A stretch of 64,000 bases of DNA, from positions 129,701-193,700 of the forward strand of contig JAIXHQ010000001.1 of the NCBI GenBank assembly GCA_030145715.1, in the 5' to 3' direction. The notes under the pieces are model-generated. The model had not been told where the DNA came from. It did no database searches and saw only the letters and a program-made list of their open reading frames with translations. The position numbers and the translations under genes were made by a program. This stretch comes from Sphingopyxis sp. (GTDB taxonomy: Bacteria > Pseudomonadota > Alphaproteobacteria > Sphingomonadales > Sphingomonadaceae). Positions 29,357 to 36,909 of this stretch are shown here, piece by piece (within the stretch, counting starts at the first letter, position 1; every line of letters starts with the position of its first letter).

Positions 29357-30297
29357 TGGAAACACGATCGAACAATGTGCTGGTCGGCGCTTTCGTCCTT
29401 CTTTTCACGGCGGCGCTGGCCTTTTTCATCGTCTGGCTGGCGAACGACAGCGGCGGCCACAAACGGGAATATGACATATTCTTCAAACAGTCGGTCGATG
29501 GGTTGAACAAGGGCGCGCAAGTCCAGTTTTCCGGCGTTCCCGCCGGGCAGGTGCGCGACATCGCACTGTGGCCCGAAGATCCGCAGTTCGTCCGCGTCCG
29601 GATCGAAGTGAATGAAGGCGTGCCCGTCTTGCAGGGCACAACCGCCGCGCTCGAAGGCGTGGGGTTTACCGGCGTGTCGCAGATTTCGCTGGACGGCGCG
29701 GTCAAGGGCGCCCCGGCGATCGCCGACAAGGGGCCGGCGGGTAAGCCGGTCATCCCTACCCGTGTCGGCGGCCTGGGCGAATTGCTCAACACCGCGCCGC
29801 AATTGCTTCAGCGCCTGTCGACGTTGACCGAACGCCTTGCTGAACTGGCTGATGACGAAAATCAGGCCAGCCTTCGCGGCATCCTCAACAATGTCGAGGC
29901 CAGCACCGCGATCCTCGCGCGCAACGGCCCGGCGATCGAAAGGGCGCTTGCCGACACGCGCATCGCAATCCAACAAACGGGCAACGCCGCCGAACAGATC
30001 GGCAATCTGGCCGCATCGGCGCAGGGCACCATCGACCGCAATGTCGATCCGGCAATGGCGAACCTGCGCGACACGTTGAAATCGGCCAATGCGTCGATGG
30101 CAACGCTTGAATCCGCCATTTCGGACGCGCGGCCGGGCCTCAAGACTTTCAGCGAAACGACGATACCCGAAGCCAATGCGCTGATCCGCGACCTTCGCCG
30201 CACGTCGGCCTCGTTGTCCAGCCTGACCGACAAGCTCGATCAGCAAGGCGCTGGCGCCGTGCTCGGCGGCAGCAAGCTTCCCGATTACAAGAAATGA
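29356..30297 (+). CDS. mlaD: MlaD-type MCE-domain protein
   Basis: 313 residues. One N-terminal transmembrane helix (VLLFTAALAFFIVWLA) then a single MCE domain (FKQSVDGLNKGAQVQFSGVP to VSQISLDG). A long helical, Gln/Ala-rich tail with NVEASTAIL and TIDRNVDPAMANL repeats probably forms a coiled coil into the periplasm. MCE proteins form hexameric rings that bind lipid. Starts on the last base of the mlaF stop (TGATG). Confidence 0.93.
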   Translation: METRSNNVLVGAFVLLFTAALAFFIVWLANDSGGHKREYDIFFKQSVDGLNKGAQVQFSGVPAGQVRDIALWPEDPQFVRVRIEVNEGVPVLQGTTAALEGVGFTGVSQISLDGAVKGAPAIADKGPAGKPVIPTRVGGLGELLNTAPQLLQRLSTLTERLAELADDENQASLRGILNNVEASTAILARNGPAIERALADTRIAIQQTGNAAEQIGNLAASAQGTIDRNVDPAMANLRDTLKSANASMATLESAISDARPGLKTFSETTIPEANALIRDLRRTSASLSSLTDKLDQQGAGAVLGGSKLPDYKK

Positions 30298-30917
30298 GGA
30301 CGCCGCCCATGCCCATCTCACCGCGAACCCTGCGCACCCCTCTGCTCGTCGCTGCGGCAGCGTTAACGCTCTCTGGCTGTATCGGCCTTGGCGGAAAGAC
30401 CCCGCCCTTTCTGCTGACGCTTGAGGCCGACGCCGCGCCGCCGATCGGCGCTGCGCGCACGGCGACCGAAGCCGCAACCCTGACGATCCTGATCCCGACC
30501 GCTCCGCAAAAGCTTCGCACCACGCGCATTCCGGTGCAGCAGGACGGTGCCAGCGTGACCTATGTAAAGGACGCCCAGTGGGTCGAGGCGCCGAACCGCC
30601 TGTTCCAGCGCCTTGTGTCCGAAACCGTCGCTTCGCGCACGGCCCGCGTCGTCCTCGACGAAGGGCAGTATCTGACCGCGCCGGGCGAACAACTGGCGGG
30701 GCAGCTTATGGATTTTGGCGTCGATGCGCGTACGAACGAAGCGGTCGTCGTCTATCAGGCGATGCTCGTTTCGGCGGGCGGCAAATCGGTGACGCAGCGC
30801 CGCTTCGAAGCGCGCGAAGCGATTGGTGACAAGGTGGAGGCGAAACCCGTCGGCGAAGCCCTGACCCGCGCCGCGAACAAGGTAGCGGCCGAAGTCACCG
30901 GCTGGGTTGGCGGTTGA
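30294..30917 (+). CDS. ABC-type transport auxiliary lipoprotein (PqiC/LptE-like superfamily)
   Basis: 207 residues. The N-terminus TLRTPLLVAAAALTLSGCIG ends in a lipobox (LSGC, Cys near residue 29), so the product is a lipoprotein. The rest matches the ABC-type transport auxiliary component family (PqiC-like): ILIPTAPQKLRTTRIPV, YVKDAQWVEAPNRLFQRLV and LDFGVDA-like blocks. It replaces the MlaC/MlaA type partner seen in E. coli. ATGA overlap with mlaD; ATG 30309 is an alternative start with the same lipobox. Confidence 0.87.
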   Translation: MRTPPMPISPRTLRTPLLVAAAALTLSGCIGLGGKTPPFLLTLEADAAPPIGAARTATEAATLTILIPTAPQKLRTTRIPVQQDGASVTYVKDAQWVEAPNRLFQRLVSETVASRTARVVLDEGQYLTAPGEQLAGQLMDFGVDARTNEAVVVYQAMLVSAGGKSVTQRRFEAREAIGDKVEAKPVGEALTRAANKVAAEVTGWVGG

Positions 30918-30968
30918 CCGCCGCGACCTAAACTGTCGACCGACGACCTGAGGCGTTCGGAATGGGTC

Positions 30969-31005
30969 GGGGTGGGCCAGCGGCGGCGGCGTAATCGCCC
31001 ACCCC
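30969..31005 (+). terminator. Hairpin after the Mla operon
   Basis: GGGGTGGGC (30969-30977) and GCCCACCCC (30997-31005) form a perfect 9-bp stem with a 19-base loop, 52 bp after the last Mla gene. No T-run follows directly. It may end the Mla transcript before the downstream pair of genes. Confidence 0.45.
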
Positions 31006-31079
31006 GCCGCGCCTAGAAGTCTCGCGGCCTCAAAGCTCACTCTGGCCAATCCCTCTACCCTTTTCTATGGCGACAGGCG

Positions 31080-32117
31080 ATGGCCGACGATCCTTTCCAA
31101 CACCGCTTTTCCGCCGATGCCAGCCTGTTGCCGCATATGGCGGACGTGACGAATGACCGCGTTCTGGTCGCCCTGCTCGGCGAGGCAGACTATCGCGGCG
31201 CGAGTTTTCTCGACCAGCGCCTGCTCACCGACCGCGTCGGGCGCGAGTGGATGGCGTGGGACGCGCTGCCCGATCTTGGCGCGACCGCACCGCGCCCGGA
31301 TTATATCTTCCACATCGGCCATGTCGGCTCCACGCTCGGCTCGCGGCTGCTGGCAGAGCTTGGCGATATTTTGCCGCTTCGCGAACCGATGCTGCTGCGC
31401 ACATTGGCGCAGGTGGCCGAGCGCATCGAGCGCCCGGAGTCGGTTTGGTCGCCCGATCTCTATCGTCAGCGCGTCTTACAGGTAGGCGGCTGGCTGGGTC
31501 GCGGCTTTCGTCCCGGTCAGCGCGCGATCGTCAAGGCGTCGAGCGTCATCACCGCGATCGCAGACGATCTGACCGGCGTCGGCGGCCGCGCCCTTTTTCT
31601 CTACGTTCCGCTGCCGCGCTATATCGAGACGATCCTCGCGGGAGAGGCGTCGATGACTGAAACGCTGGCACAGGCGCCCGCGCGCATCGCTCGCCTGGCG
31701 ACCCTCATGGCCGATTTCCCGTTTCAGCTATGGCAGTTGCCGCCGGTCACGCGCATCGCGATGAGCTGGCTTTGCGAAATGGCGACCGCGCACCATCGCC
31801 TTCCCCCCACCGATCCGCGCTACCAGTGGGTCGATTTCGAAGCGATGCTGGTCGATCCCGCCGCCAGCCTGACGGCGCAGGCACGGCATTTCGGCCTGAC
31901 ACCGGAAGTCGCGCGGATCGATGCGGCGCTCGCCGGCCCGATCATGCGCCAATATTCGAAGGCGCCCGAACATGGCTATAGCCCTGACCTGCGCCGACAG
32001 TTGCAGGCCCAGTCGGCCGCCGACCATGCCGCCGACATCGCCGGCGCCATCGCATGGGTTGAAGCATTGGCTGCGCGCGATAAGACAATCGGCGACCTGC
32101 TAATCTACGCCCGATAG
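31080..32117 (+). CDS. Sulfotransferase-like P-loop protein of unknown function
   Basis: 345 residues. A variant P-loop FHIGHVGSTLGSRLLAELGD is near residue 78, followed by LPLREPMLLRTLA, a spacing seen in sulfotransferase-superfamily proteins where the first block binds PAPS. RAIVKASSV then LFLYVPLPRYIETIL give the later beta strands. No definite catalytic residue assignment is possible. It is 8 bp before a PKHD-type hydroxylase gene, so both probably act together, perhaps on an outer-membrane or peptide substrate. A TPR/asparaginyl-hydroxylase role is not supported by the sequence. Confidence 0.6.
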   Translation: MADDPFQHRFSADASLLPHMADVTNDRVLVALLGEADYRGASFLDQRLLTDRVGREWMAWDALPDLGATAPRPDYIFHIGHVGSTLGSRLLAELGDILPLREPMLLRTLAQVAERIERPESVWSPDLYRQRVLQVGGWLGRGFRPGQRAIVKASSVITAIADDLTGVGGRALFLYVPLPRYIETILAGEASMTETLAQAPARIARLATLMADFPFQLWQLPPVTRIAMSWLCEMATAHHRLPPTDPRYQWVDFEAMLVDPAASLTAQARHFGLTPEVARIDAALAGPIMRQYSKAPEHGYSPDLRRQLQAQSAADHAADIAGAIAWVEALAARDKTIGDLLIYAR

Positions 32118-32125
32118 GAAACGCG

Positions 32126-32782
32126 ATGTTCAAGATTATCCCGCTGCTCGACCCGAGCGAGGTCCGCGCGCTACGCGACATCGCCGCAAGTGGAAAATTC
32201 GTCGATGGCAGGATCAGCAACCCGCATTCGACGGTAAAAAACAATCTTCAGCTTCATGATGCGGGCGCCTATGAACGCTCGTCGAAAATCCTGCTCGATG
32301 CGATGGTGCGCCATCCCGATTTCATGGCCTTCTCCTTTCCGGCGCGCATCGCTCCGCCCCTCATGACGCGCTACACTCCCGGAATGCATTATGGGCTCCA
32401 CCCCGATGCGGCGTTCATCCCCCTGCCCGATGGCCAGTTGCGCACCGACGTCAGTTGCACGATATTCCTCAACGACCCCACCGATTATGACGGCGGCGCG
32501 CTGCATGTTCAGCTTGGCAATGCCGACCTGCGCTTCAAGGAGGCGCCGGGCGTCGCGATCGTCTATCCCTCGCACACGCTGCACGAGGTCGAACCTGTGA
32601 CGCGCGGTGAGCGGTTGGTTGCGATAAGCTTCATTCAGAGCCTGATCCCCGACGTCGCCCACCGCAATCTGATGTATGAACTGAACGAGGTCGCGGCGCT
32701 CGAGGGGGGCGCGATGGATCCCGCGAACTTCACGCGGCTCCAGGCGGTCCAGTATCAGTTGCTCCGGATGTGGCGACGCTGA
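32126..32782 (+). CDS. PKHD-type Fe(II)/2-oxoglutarate hydroxylase (PiuC-like)
   Basis: 218 residues. Double-stranded beta-helix dioxygenase; the iron ligands are probably His and Asp in MHYGLHPDAAF and the distal His in HTLHEVEPVTRGER, with the Arg that binds 2-oxoglutarate in the same block. NNLQLHDAGAYERSSKILLDA is the expected N-terminal region. PiuC-type genes often sit beside TonB-dependent siderophore receptors; here one TonB receptor starts 1 kb downstream, beyond folE. The target residue or compound is unknown. Confidence 0.88.
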   Translation: MFKIIPLLDPSEVRALRDIAASGKFVDGRISNPHSTVKNNLQLHDAGAYERSSKILLDAMVRHPDFMAFSFPARIAPPLMTRYTPGMHYGLHPDAAFIPLPDGQLRTDVSCTIFLNDPTDYDGGALHVQLGNADLRFKEAPGVAIVYPSHTLHEVEPVTRGERLVAISFIQSLIPDVAHRNLMYELNEVAALEGGAMDPANFTRLQAVQYQLLRMWRR

Positions 32783-32792
32783 ACACGCCCGC

Positions 32793-33395
32793 TCAATAGC
32801 CCATCAGGCTGAGCACTTCCTTGCGGCTGCGCTGATCGTCCAGAAAGCAGCCGAGCAGACGGCTCGTCACCATGCCGACGCCCGGGGTCCGCACCCCGCG
32901 TCCGGTCATGCAGCCGTGCTGGGCATCGACGACCACCGCGACGCCGTGCGGGTGAAGATTGTCCCAGATACAACGCGCGACCTCGGCGGTCAGCCGTTCC
33001 TGAACCTGCAACCGCCGCGCATAGCCGTTCAGCACACGCGCCAGTTTGGAAATGCCGACCACGCGGTCGCGGGGCAGATAGGCGATCGACGCCTTGCCGG
33101 TGATCGGCGCCATATGATGTTCGCAGTGCGACTGAAACGGTATGTCGCGCAGCAGCACGATCTCGTCATAACCGCCAACCTCTTCAAAGGTACGCGACAG
33201 ATGGATCGCCGGATCGTCGGCATAGCCCGAACAATATTCCTTCCAAGCGCGCGCGACACGGCGCGGAGTATCGCGCAGGCCTTCACGCGCCGGATCGTCA
33301 CCGGCCCATTCGATCAGCGTCCGAACCGCGTCCGCCACATGGTCCGGCACGACCACCTTGCCATCCGGTCCCAGTTCCTGATTCCCGTCGCTCAT
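32793..33395 (-). CDS. folE: GTP cyclohydrolase I
   Basis: 200 residues. Converts GTP to 7,8-dihydroneopterin triphosphate for folate synthesis. Zinc ligands: Cys and His in FQSHCEHHMAPI and Cys in AQHGCMTGRGV. Other blocks: GLRDTPRRVARAWKEYCSGY and the substrate region YLPRDRVVGISKLARVLNGY. TGRGV differs slightly from the usual xMRGV. ATG 33395 gives normal length; the frame extends further upstream without conserved sequence. The gene is convergent with the hydroxylase gene, 10 bp apart. Confidence 0.95.
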   Translation of the reverse strand: MSDGNQELGPDGKVVVPDHVADAVRTLIEWAGDDPAREGLRDTPRRVARAWKEYCSGYADDPAIHLSRTFEEVGGYDEIVLLRDIPFQSHCEHHMAPITGKASIAYLPRDRVVGISKLARVLNGYARRLQVQERLTAEVARCIWDNLHPHGVAVVVDAQHGCMTGRGVRTPGVGMVTSRLLGCFLDDQRSRKEVLSLMGY

Positions 33396-33832
33396 CCGCC
33401 CGCCCTCACTGTTGCGCTCATGCCGCACATTTCGGCGTCCAGAGGGCGATACGCAAGGGCCCGAAGACAAGAATTTCGCCCTGCGCATGAAGTTTACGTT
33501 GCGGAAACCAAGCTTTTCCGCCTTTCAAAGAAGTGCGGATTCGCGTCCTTTTCCGCGGCCAACAAGTGACTTGACGCTTGCGTCAACTCGGCGCACCCTT
33601 GTCTTGCATTACAGAACTCGCTCAAGCGGGTCGTGATCCGGAGAGGCTGGCGTTTTTTCCCCGACGCCGGTGGGAGAGGACGATGACCAGCATCGCCGCC
33701 AAGTGGGACACCCAGGGGCACAGAGCCGTTTCGGCCCGGTGCCCTTTGCCATGTCTGGTCGTTTCCCCTCCCCTTACCACAGTTTGATGTTGGGCGGCCC
33801 GCACCTCGCGGGTTGAAAAAGGGAGGATATAG
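33396..33832. promoter_or_regulatory. 437-bp divergent intergenic region of folE and a TonB receptor gene
   Basis: No coding sequence is convincing. Two inverted repeats stand out. GCGGAAA (33501-33507) with TTTCCGC (33515-33521) is closer to folE. TTGACGC-tt-GCGTCAA (33571-33586) could be an operator and also offers a TTGACG -35 box for the receptor. The receptor ATG at 33833 has a GGGAGG ribosome site. No Fur-box-like sequence was recognised. Confidence 0.5.
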
Positions 33833-36787
33833 ATGAAGTTCAAGGCATTGATCGGGACCTCGATCCTTGCGATGACGGTGGCGACGCCGACATTTGCGCA
33901 GGACGCAGTGAATGAAACCGAACGCGACGCATTCGGCGGCGAGATCGTCGTCACGGCCCAGCGCCAGGCGGAACGACTGCAGGACGTGCCCATCGCCGTC
34001 AGCGCCTTTTCGGCGGAGGCGCTGCAAGCGCAACAGATCGAAAATGCCAGCGACCTCCAACTGACCCTTCCAAATGTGACCTTTTCGAAGGGCAATTTTA
34101 CCGGCTCCAGCTTTACCATTCGCGGGATCGGGGACCTTTGCGTGGGGTTCAGTTGCGACAGCGCGACCGCCATCCACATCAACGGCAGTCCATTGTTCGG
34201 CACCCGCCTGTTCGAAACCGAATATTTCGACCTGGAACGGATCGAGGTGCTGCGCGGCCCGCAAGGAACCTTGTTTGGACGCAATGCGACGTCGGGGGTG
34301 GTGAACTTCGTGACCGCAAAGCCGAAACTGTCGCAGTTCGAAGCTGGCCTGGACGCCGAATATGGCAATTATAATGCCTTTAAGGTCAGGGGCATGGTCA
34401 ATGTGCCCCTTGGCGACACGCTCGGCTTTCGTGCCGCCGGCTTCTTTCTCAGGCGTGATGGCTATACGACCAACCTGTTCGACGGGCGCGACATCGACGG
34501 GCGCAAGATGTACGCGGTCCGGGGATCGCTGCGCTGGGAACCGACGCCCAATACAACTGTCGATCTCATGGGCTATTATTTCCGCGAAAACGACAATCGC
34601 CTGCGCATCCAGAAACAGCTTTGTCAGCGCGACCCGACCGGGGTGCTCGGCTGTCTCAACAACCGGCTTGACGTTGCCAAGGTGAATTCCAACGCTACTT
34701 TCCCGAGTGTGCTGGGCTCGCGCGAGGTGTTCGGACTCAACGGCATCAATCCCCTGCTCGGACTAGGAACCGGCAGCCTTTATGGTGCCGACGCCAACGC
34801 GGCCTTCGTCGAACCTAACGGCGTGCGGACGGTCAATACCGATTTCAATCCGGAGTATTTTACCGACGAAATCCAGGGACAGGCCAAGGTCGATCATAGT
34901 TTCGGCAACATCAATTTGCAGCTTACCGGCATTTATCAGCGCACGCGCGTCGATTCGCGGCAGGATTATAATCTGGACGTTGCGGGTCGCGGGCCAATTC
35001 AACCTGGCCTGAACTCGCTCGCCTTCCTGGCCGCCAACGGCATTACCGGGATACCCGGATCAGCCGCCTATTTCGCACCGATCGCCGCGGCACTGATTCC
35101 CGACGGCCCGACGGGCAGGCTTTGTACATCCAACACCAATCCCAACGGCCTTGGTGTCTTCGGCGGCGATGCGGTTTGCGGCATGAATCCACAGGCGTTC
35201 GACCGCTCCGTCGCCAAGAATGAGAGTTGGTCGGCAGAAGCGATCGTCTCCAGCGACTTCGACGGCCCGTTCAACTTCCTTCTCGGCGGCATCTATGCCA
35301 ATTCCACGACGACAAACGGCGACTATTACGTCAACGCTTTTTCGATCGATTATTTCGCGTCGCTGTTCGGCACCTTCACCGCGCTCAGCACCGGACGTCC
35401 GCCGTCCTTCCTCGGCTCACCATATTTCAAGAACCATGACGCCCGGTTCAACCTCAAATCCTATGGCATTTTTGGCGAAGTCTATGTCGAATTGAGCGAC
35501 CGGCTGAAACTGACCGGCGGTTTGCGCTATAATAATGACAAGAAAAACGACATATCCAACTCCACGCTGGCGTCGTTTCTTGTCCCCTATGGCACCACCG
35601 GCGACATCTTCAACTCGCCCTTCGCCGGAACTTTTGACGCCGACGCCGGACCGCTCGGGACCCCTGGCGCCCAACGTTTCCGCAACCGGACTGTGAAATA
35701 TGACGAAATAACCGGGCGGTTCGTCATCGATTTCAAAATCTCGGAAGATAATCTGCTCTACGCGTCTTATTCGCGGGGCTATAAATCGGGCGGCATCAAT
35801 CCGGCGCTTCAGGTCAATGTTCCCGGCGTGACCGATGGCTTTGATCCAGAGATTATCGACTCATTCGAAATCGGGTCGAAAAACACCTTTGGCAACGGCG
35901 CGCTGCAACTCAACCTGACCGCATTCTACTATAAATACAAAGGATTGCAGCTTAGCCGTATCGTAGCCAGAACGTCGGTCAACGATAATGTCGATGCCGA
36001 TATTTATGGCCTCGAAGCCGAAGCCGTGGTCCGTCCGGGACCCGATACTTTGGTCAATCTCGGCTTCAGCTACCTGAAGACCAAGGTCACCGACGACAAG
36101 CTGTTCGTCAATCAGCGGGATCCGTCCGGTGGGCGACCAAACTCGGTCATTATCAAGGATATTGGTCAGGCCTTTAACTGCGCCGTGGTGGCCAATGCCG
36201 GTGGCCAGGCCGCAGCAGACGGTTTCGTGACTGCCGTGAACAATGGAATCAACGCATCGCGTGGCCTGACTGCGGCCAACGGCCTCCGCGGCCCGACCGC
36301 CTTTCCGTCGGACGCCAATCTTGGCGCAGGCAGCGGCGCGTTTAGCCTTTGCAGTGCATTGTTGACCGCGTCGGCCGGCACGGGCGGCGCGATCACAGTA
36401 TATGAGGGCGGCGTAGAGGTCAGCATCAAGGGCAATGAACTGCCACAGGCGCCAAACTTCAAATTTTCGGCGGGGGTACAGCATAGCTTCAAAATGGGTG
36501 CCGACATGGCGCTCGTCCCTCGGCTTGACCTGACCTACACCGGTGAAAGCTATGGCAACATCTTCAACGGCCGCGTCAACAAGGTTCCCGGCTATGCTCA
36601 GGCCAATGCCCAACTCCAACTCAATGGTGCGGACAGTCGCTGGTATGCGCGCGCTTTCATCCAGAACATCTTTGACAATAACGCCACGACGGGCCTGTAT
36701 CTGACCGACCAGTCGTCGGGGCTGTTCACCAATATCTTCACCCTCGAACCGCGGCGCTATGGCATCGCGGCGGGCGTGAAATTCTGA
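33833..36787 (+). CDS. TonB-dependent receptor
   Basis: 984 residues, outer-membrane gated channel. Signal peptide MKFKALIGTSILAMTVATPTFA, then a TonB-box-like GEIVVTAQRQ. The plug domain (about 45-165) has VPIAVSAFSAEALQ, RGIGD and the hallmark LERIEVLRGPQGTLFGRNAT. A long 22-strand barrel follows, ending in RRYGIAAGVKF with the C-terminal Phe needed for Bam insertion. The barrel holds Cys pairs, for example in GDLCVGFSCDS, which is uncommon. Ligand unknown. Convergent with another receptor gene. Confidence 0.93.
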   Translation: MKFKALIGTSILAMTVATPTFAQDAVNETERDAFGGEIVVTAQRQAERLQDVPIAVSAFSAEALQAQQIENASDLQLTLPNVTFSKGNFTGSSFTIRGIGDLCVGFSCDSATAIHINGSPLFGTRLFETEYFDLERIEVLRGPQGTLFGRNATSGVVNFVTAKPKLSQFEAGLDAEYGNYNAFKVRGMVNVPLGDTLGFRAAGFFLRRDGYTTNLFDGRDIDGRKMYAVRGSLRWEPTPNTTVDLMGYYFRENDNRLRIQKQLCQRDPTGVLGCLNNRLDVAKVNSNATFPSVLGSREVFGLNGINPLLGLGTGSLYGADANAAFVEPNGVRTVNTDFNPEYFTDEIQGQAKVDHSFGNINLQLTGIYQRTRVDSRQDYNLDVAGRGPIQPGLNSLAFLAANGITGIPGSAAYFAPIAAALIPDGPTGRLCTSNTNPNGLGVFGGDAVCGMNPQAFDRSVAKNESWSAEAIVSSDFDGPFNFLLGGIYANSTTTNGDYYVNAFSIDYFASLFGTFTALSTGRPPSFLGSPYFKNHDARFNLKSYGIFGEVYVELSDRLKLTGGLRYNNDKKNDISNSTLASFLVPYGTTGDIFNSPFAGTFDADAGPLGTPGAQRFRNRTVKYDEITGRFVIDFKISEDNLLYASYSRGYKSGGINPALQVNVPGVTDGFDPEIIDSFEIGSKNTFGNGALQLNLTAFYYKYKGLQLSRIVARTSVNDNVDADIYGLEAEAVVRPGPDTLVNLGFSYLKTKVTDDKLFVNQRDPSGGRPNSVIIKDIGQAFNCAVVANAGGQAAADGFVTAVNNGINASRGLTAANGLRGPTAFPSDANLGAGSGAFSLCSALLTASAGTGGAITVYEGGVEVSIKGNELPQAPNFKFSAGVQHSFKMGADMALVPRLDLTYTGESYGNIFNGRVNKVPGYAQANAQLQLNGADSRWYARAFIQNIFDNNATTGLYLTDQSSGLFTNIFTLEPRRYGIAAGVKF

Positions 36788-36821
36788 ACCAGGCGCGCTG
36801 GCGACAGCGTCAGTGCCAACA

Positions 36822-36862
36822 AAAAGCCCCGGCCTCTGAACAGAGGCCGGGGTTATTTTTAT
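36822..36862. terminator. Bidirectional intrinsic terminator between convergent TonB receptor genes
   Basis: CCCCGGCCTCTG (36827-36838) and CAGAGGCCGGGG (36841-36852) form a perfect 12-bp GC-rich stem. AAAAAG precedes it and TTATTTTT follows, so it provides a U-tract in both directions. It lies 39 bp after one receptor stop and about 50 bp after the other. Confidence 0.93.
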
Positions 36863-36909
36863 CAAGGCTGTCGTTACCGCCGGGACGAGAAACGCCCCGG
36901 CGACATCGA

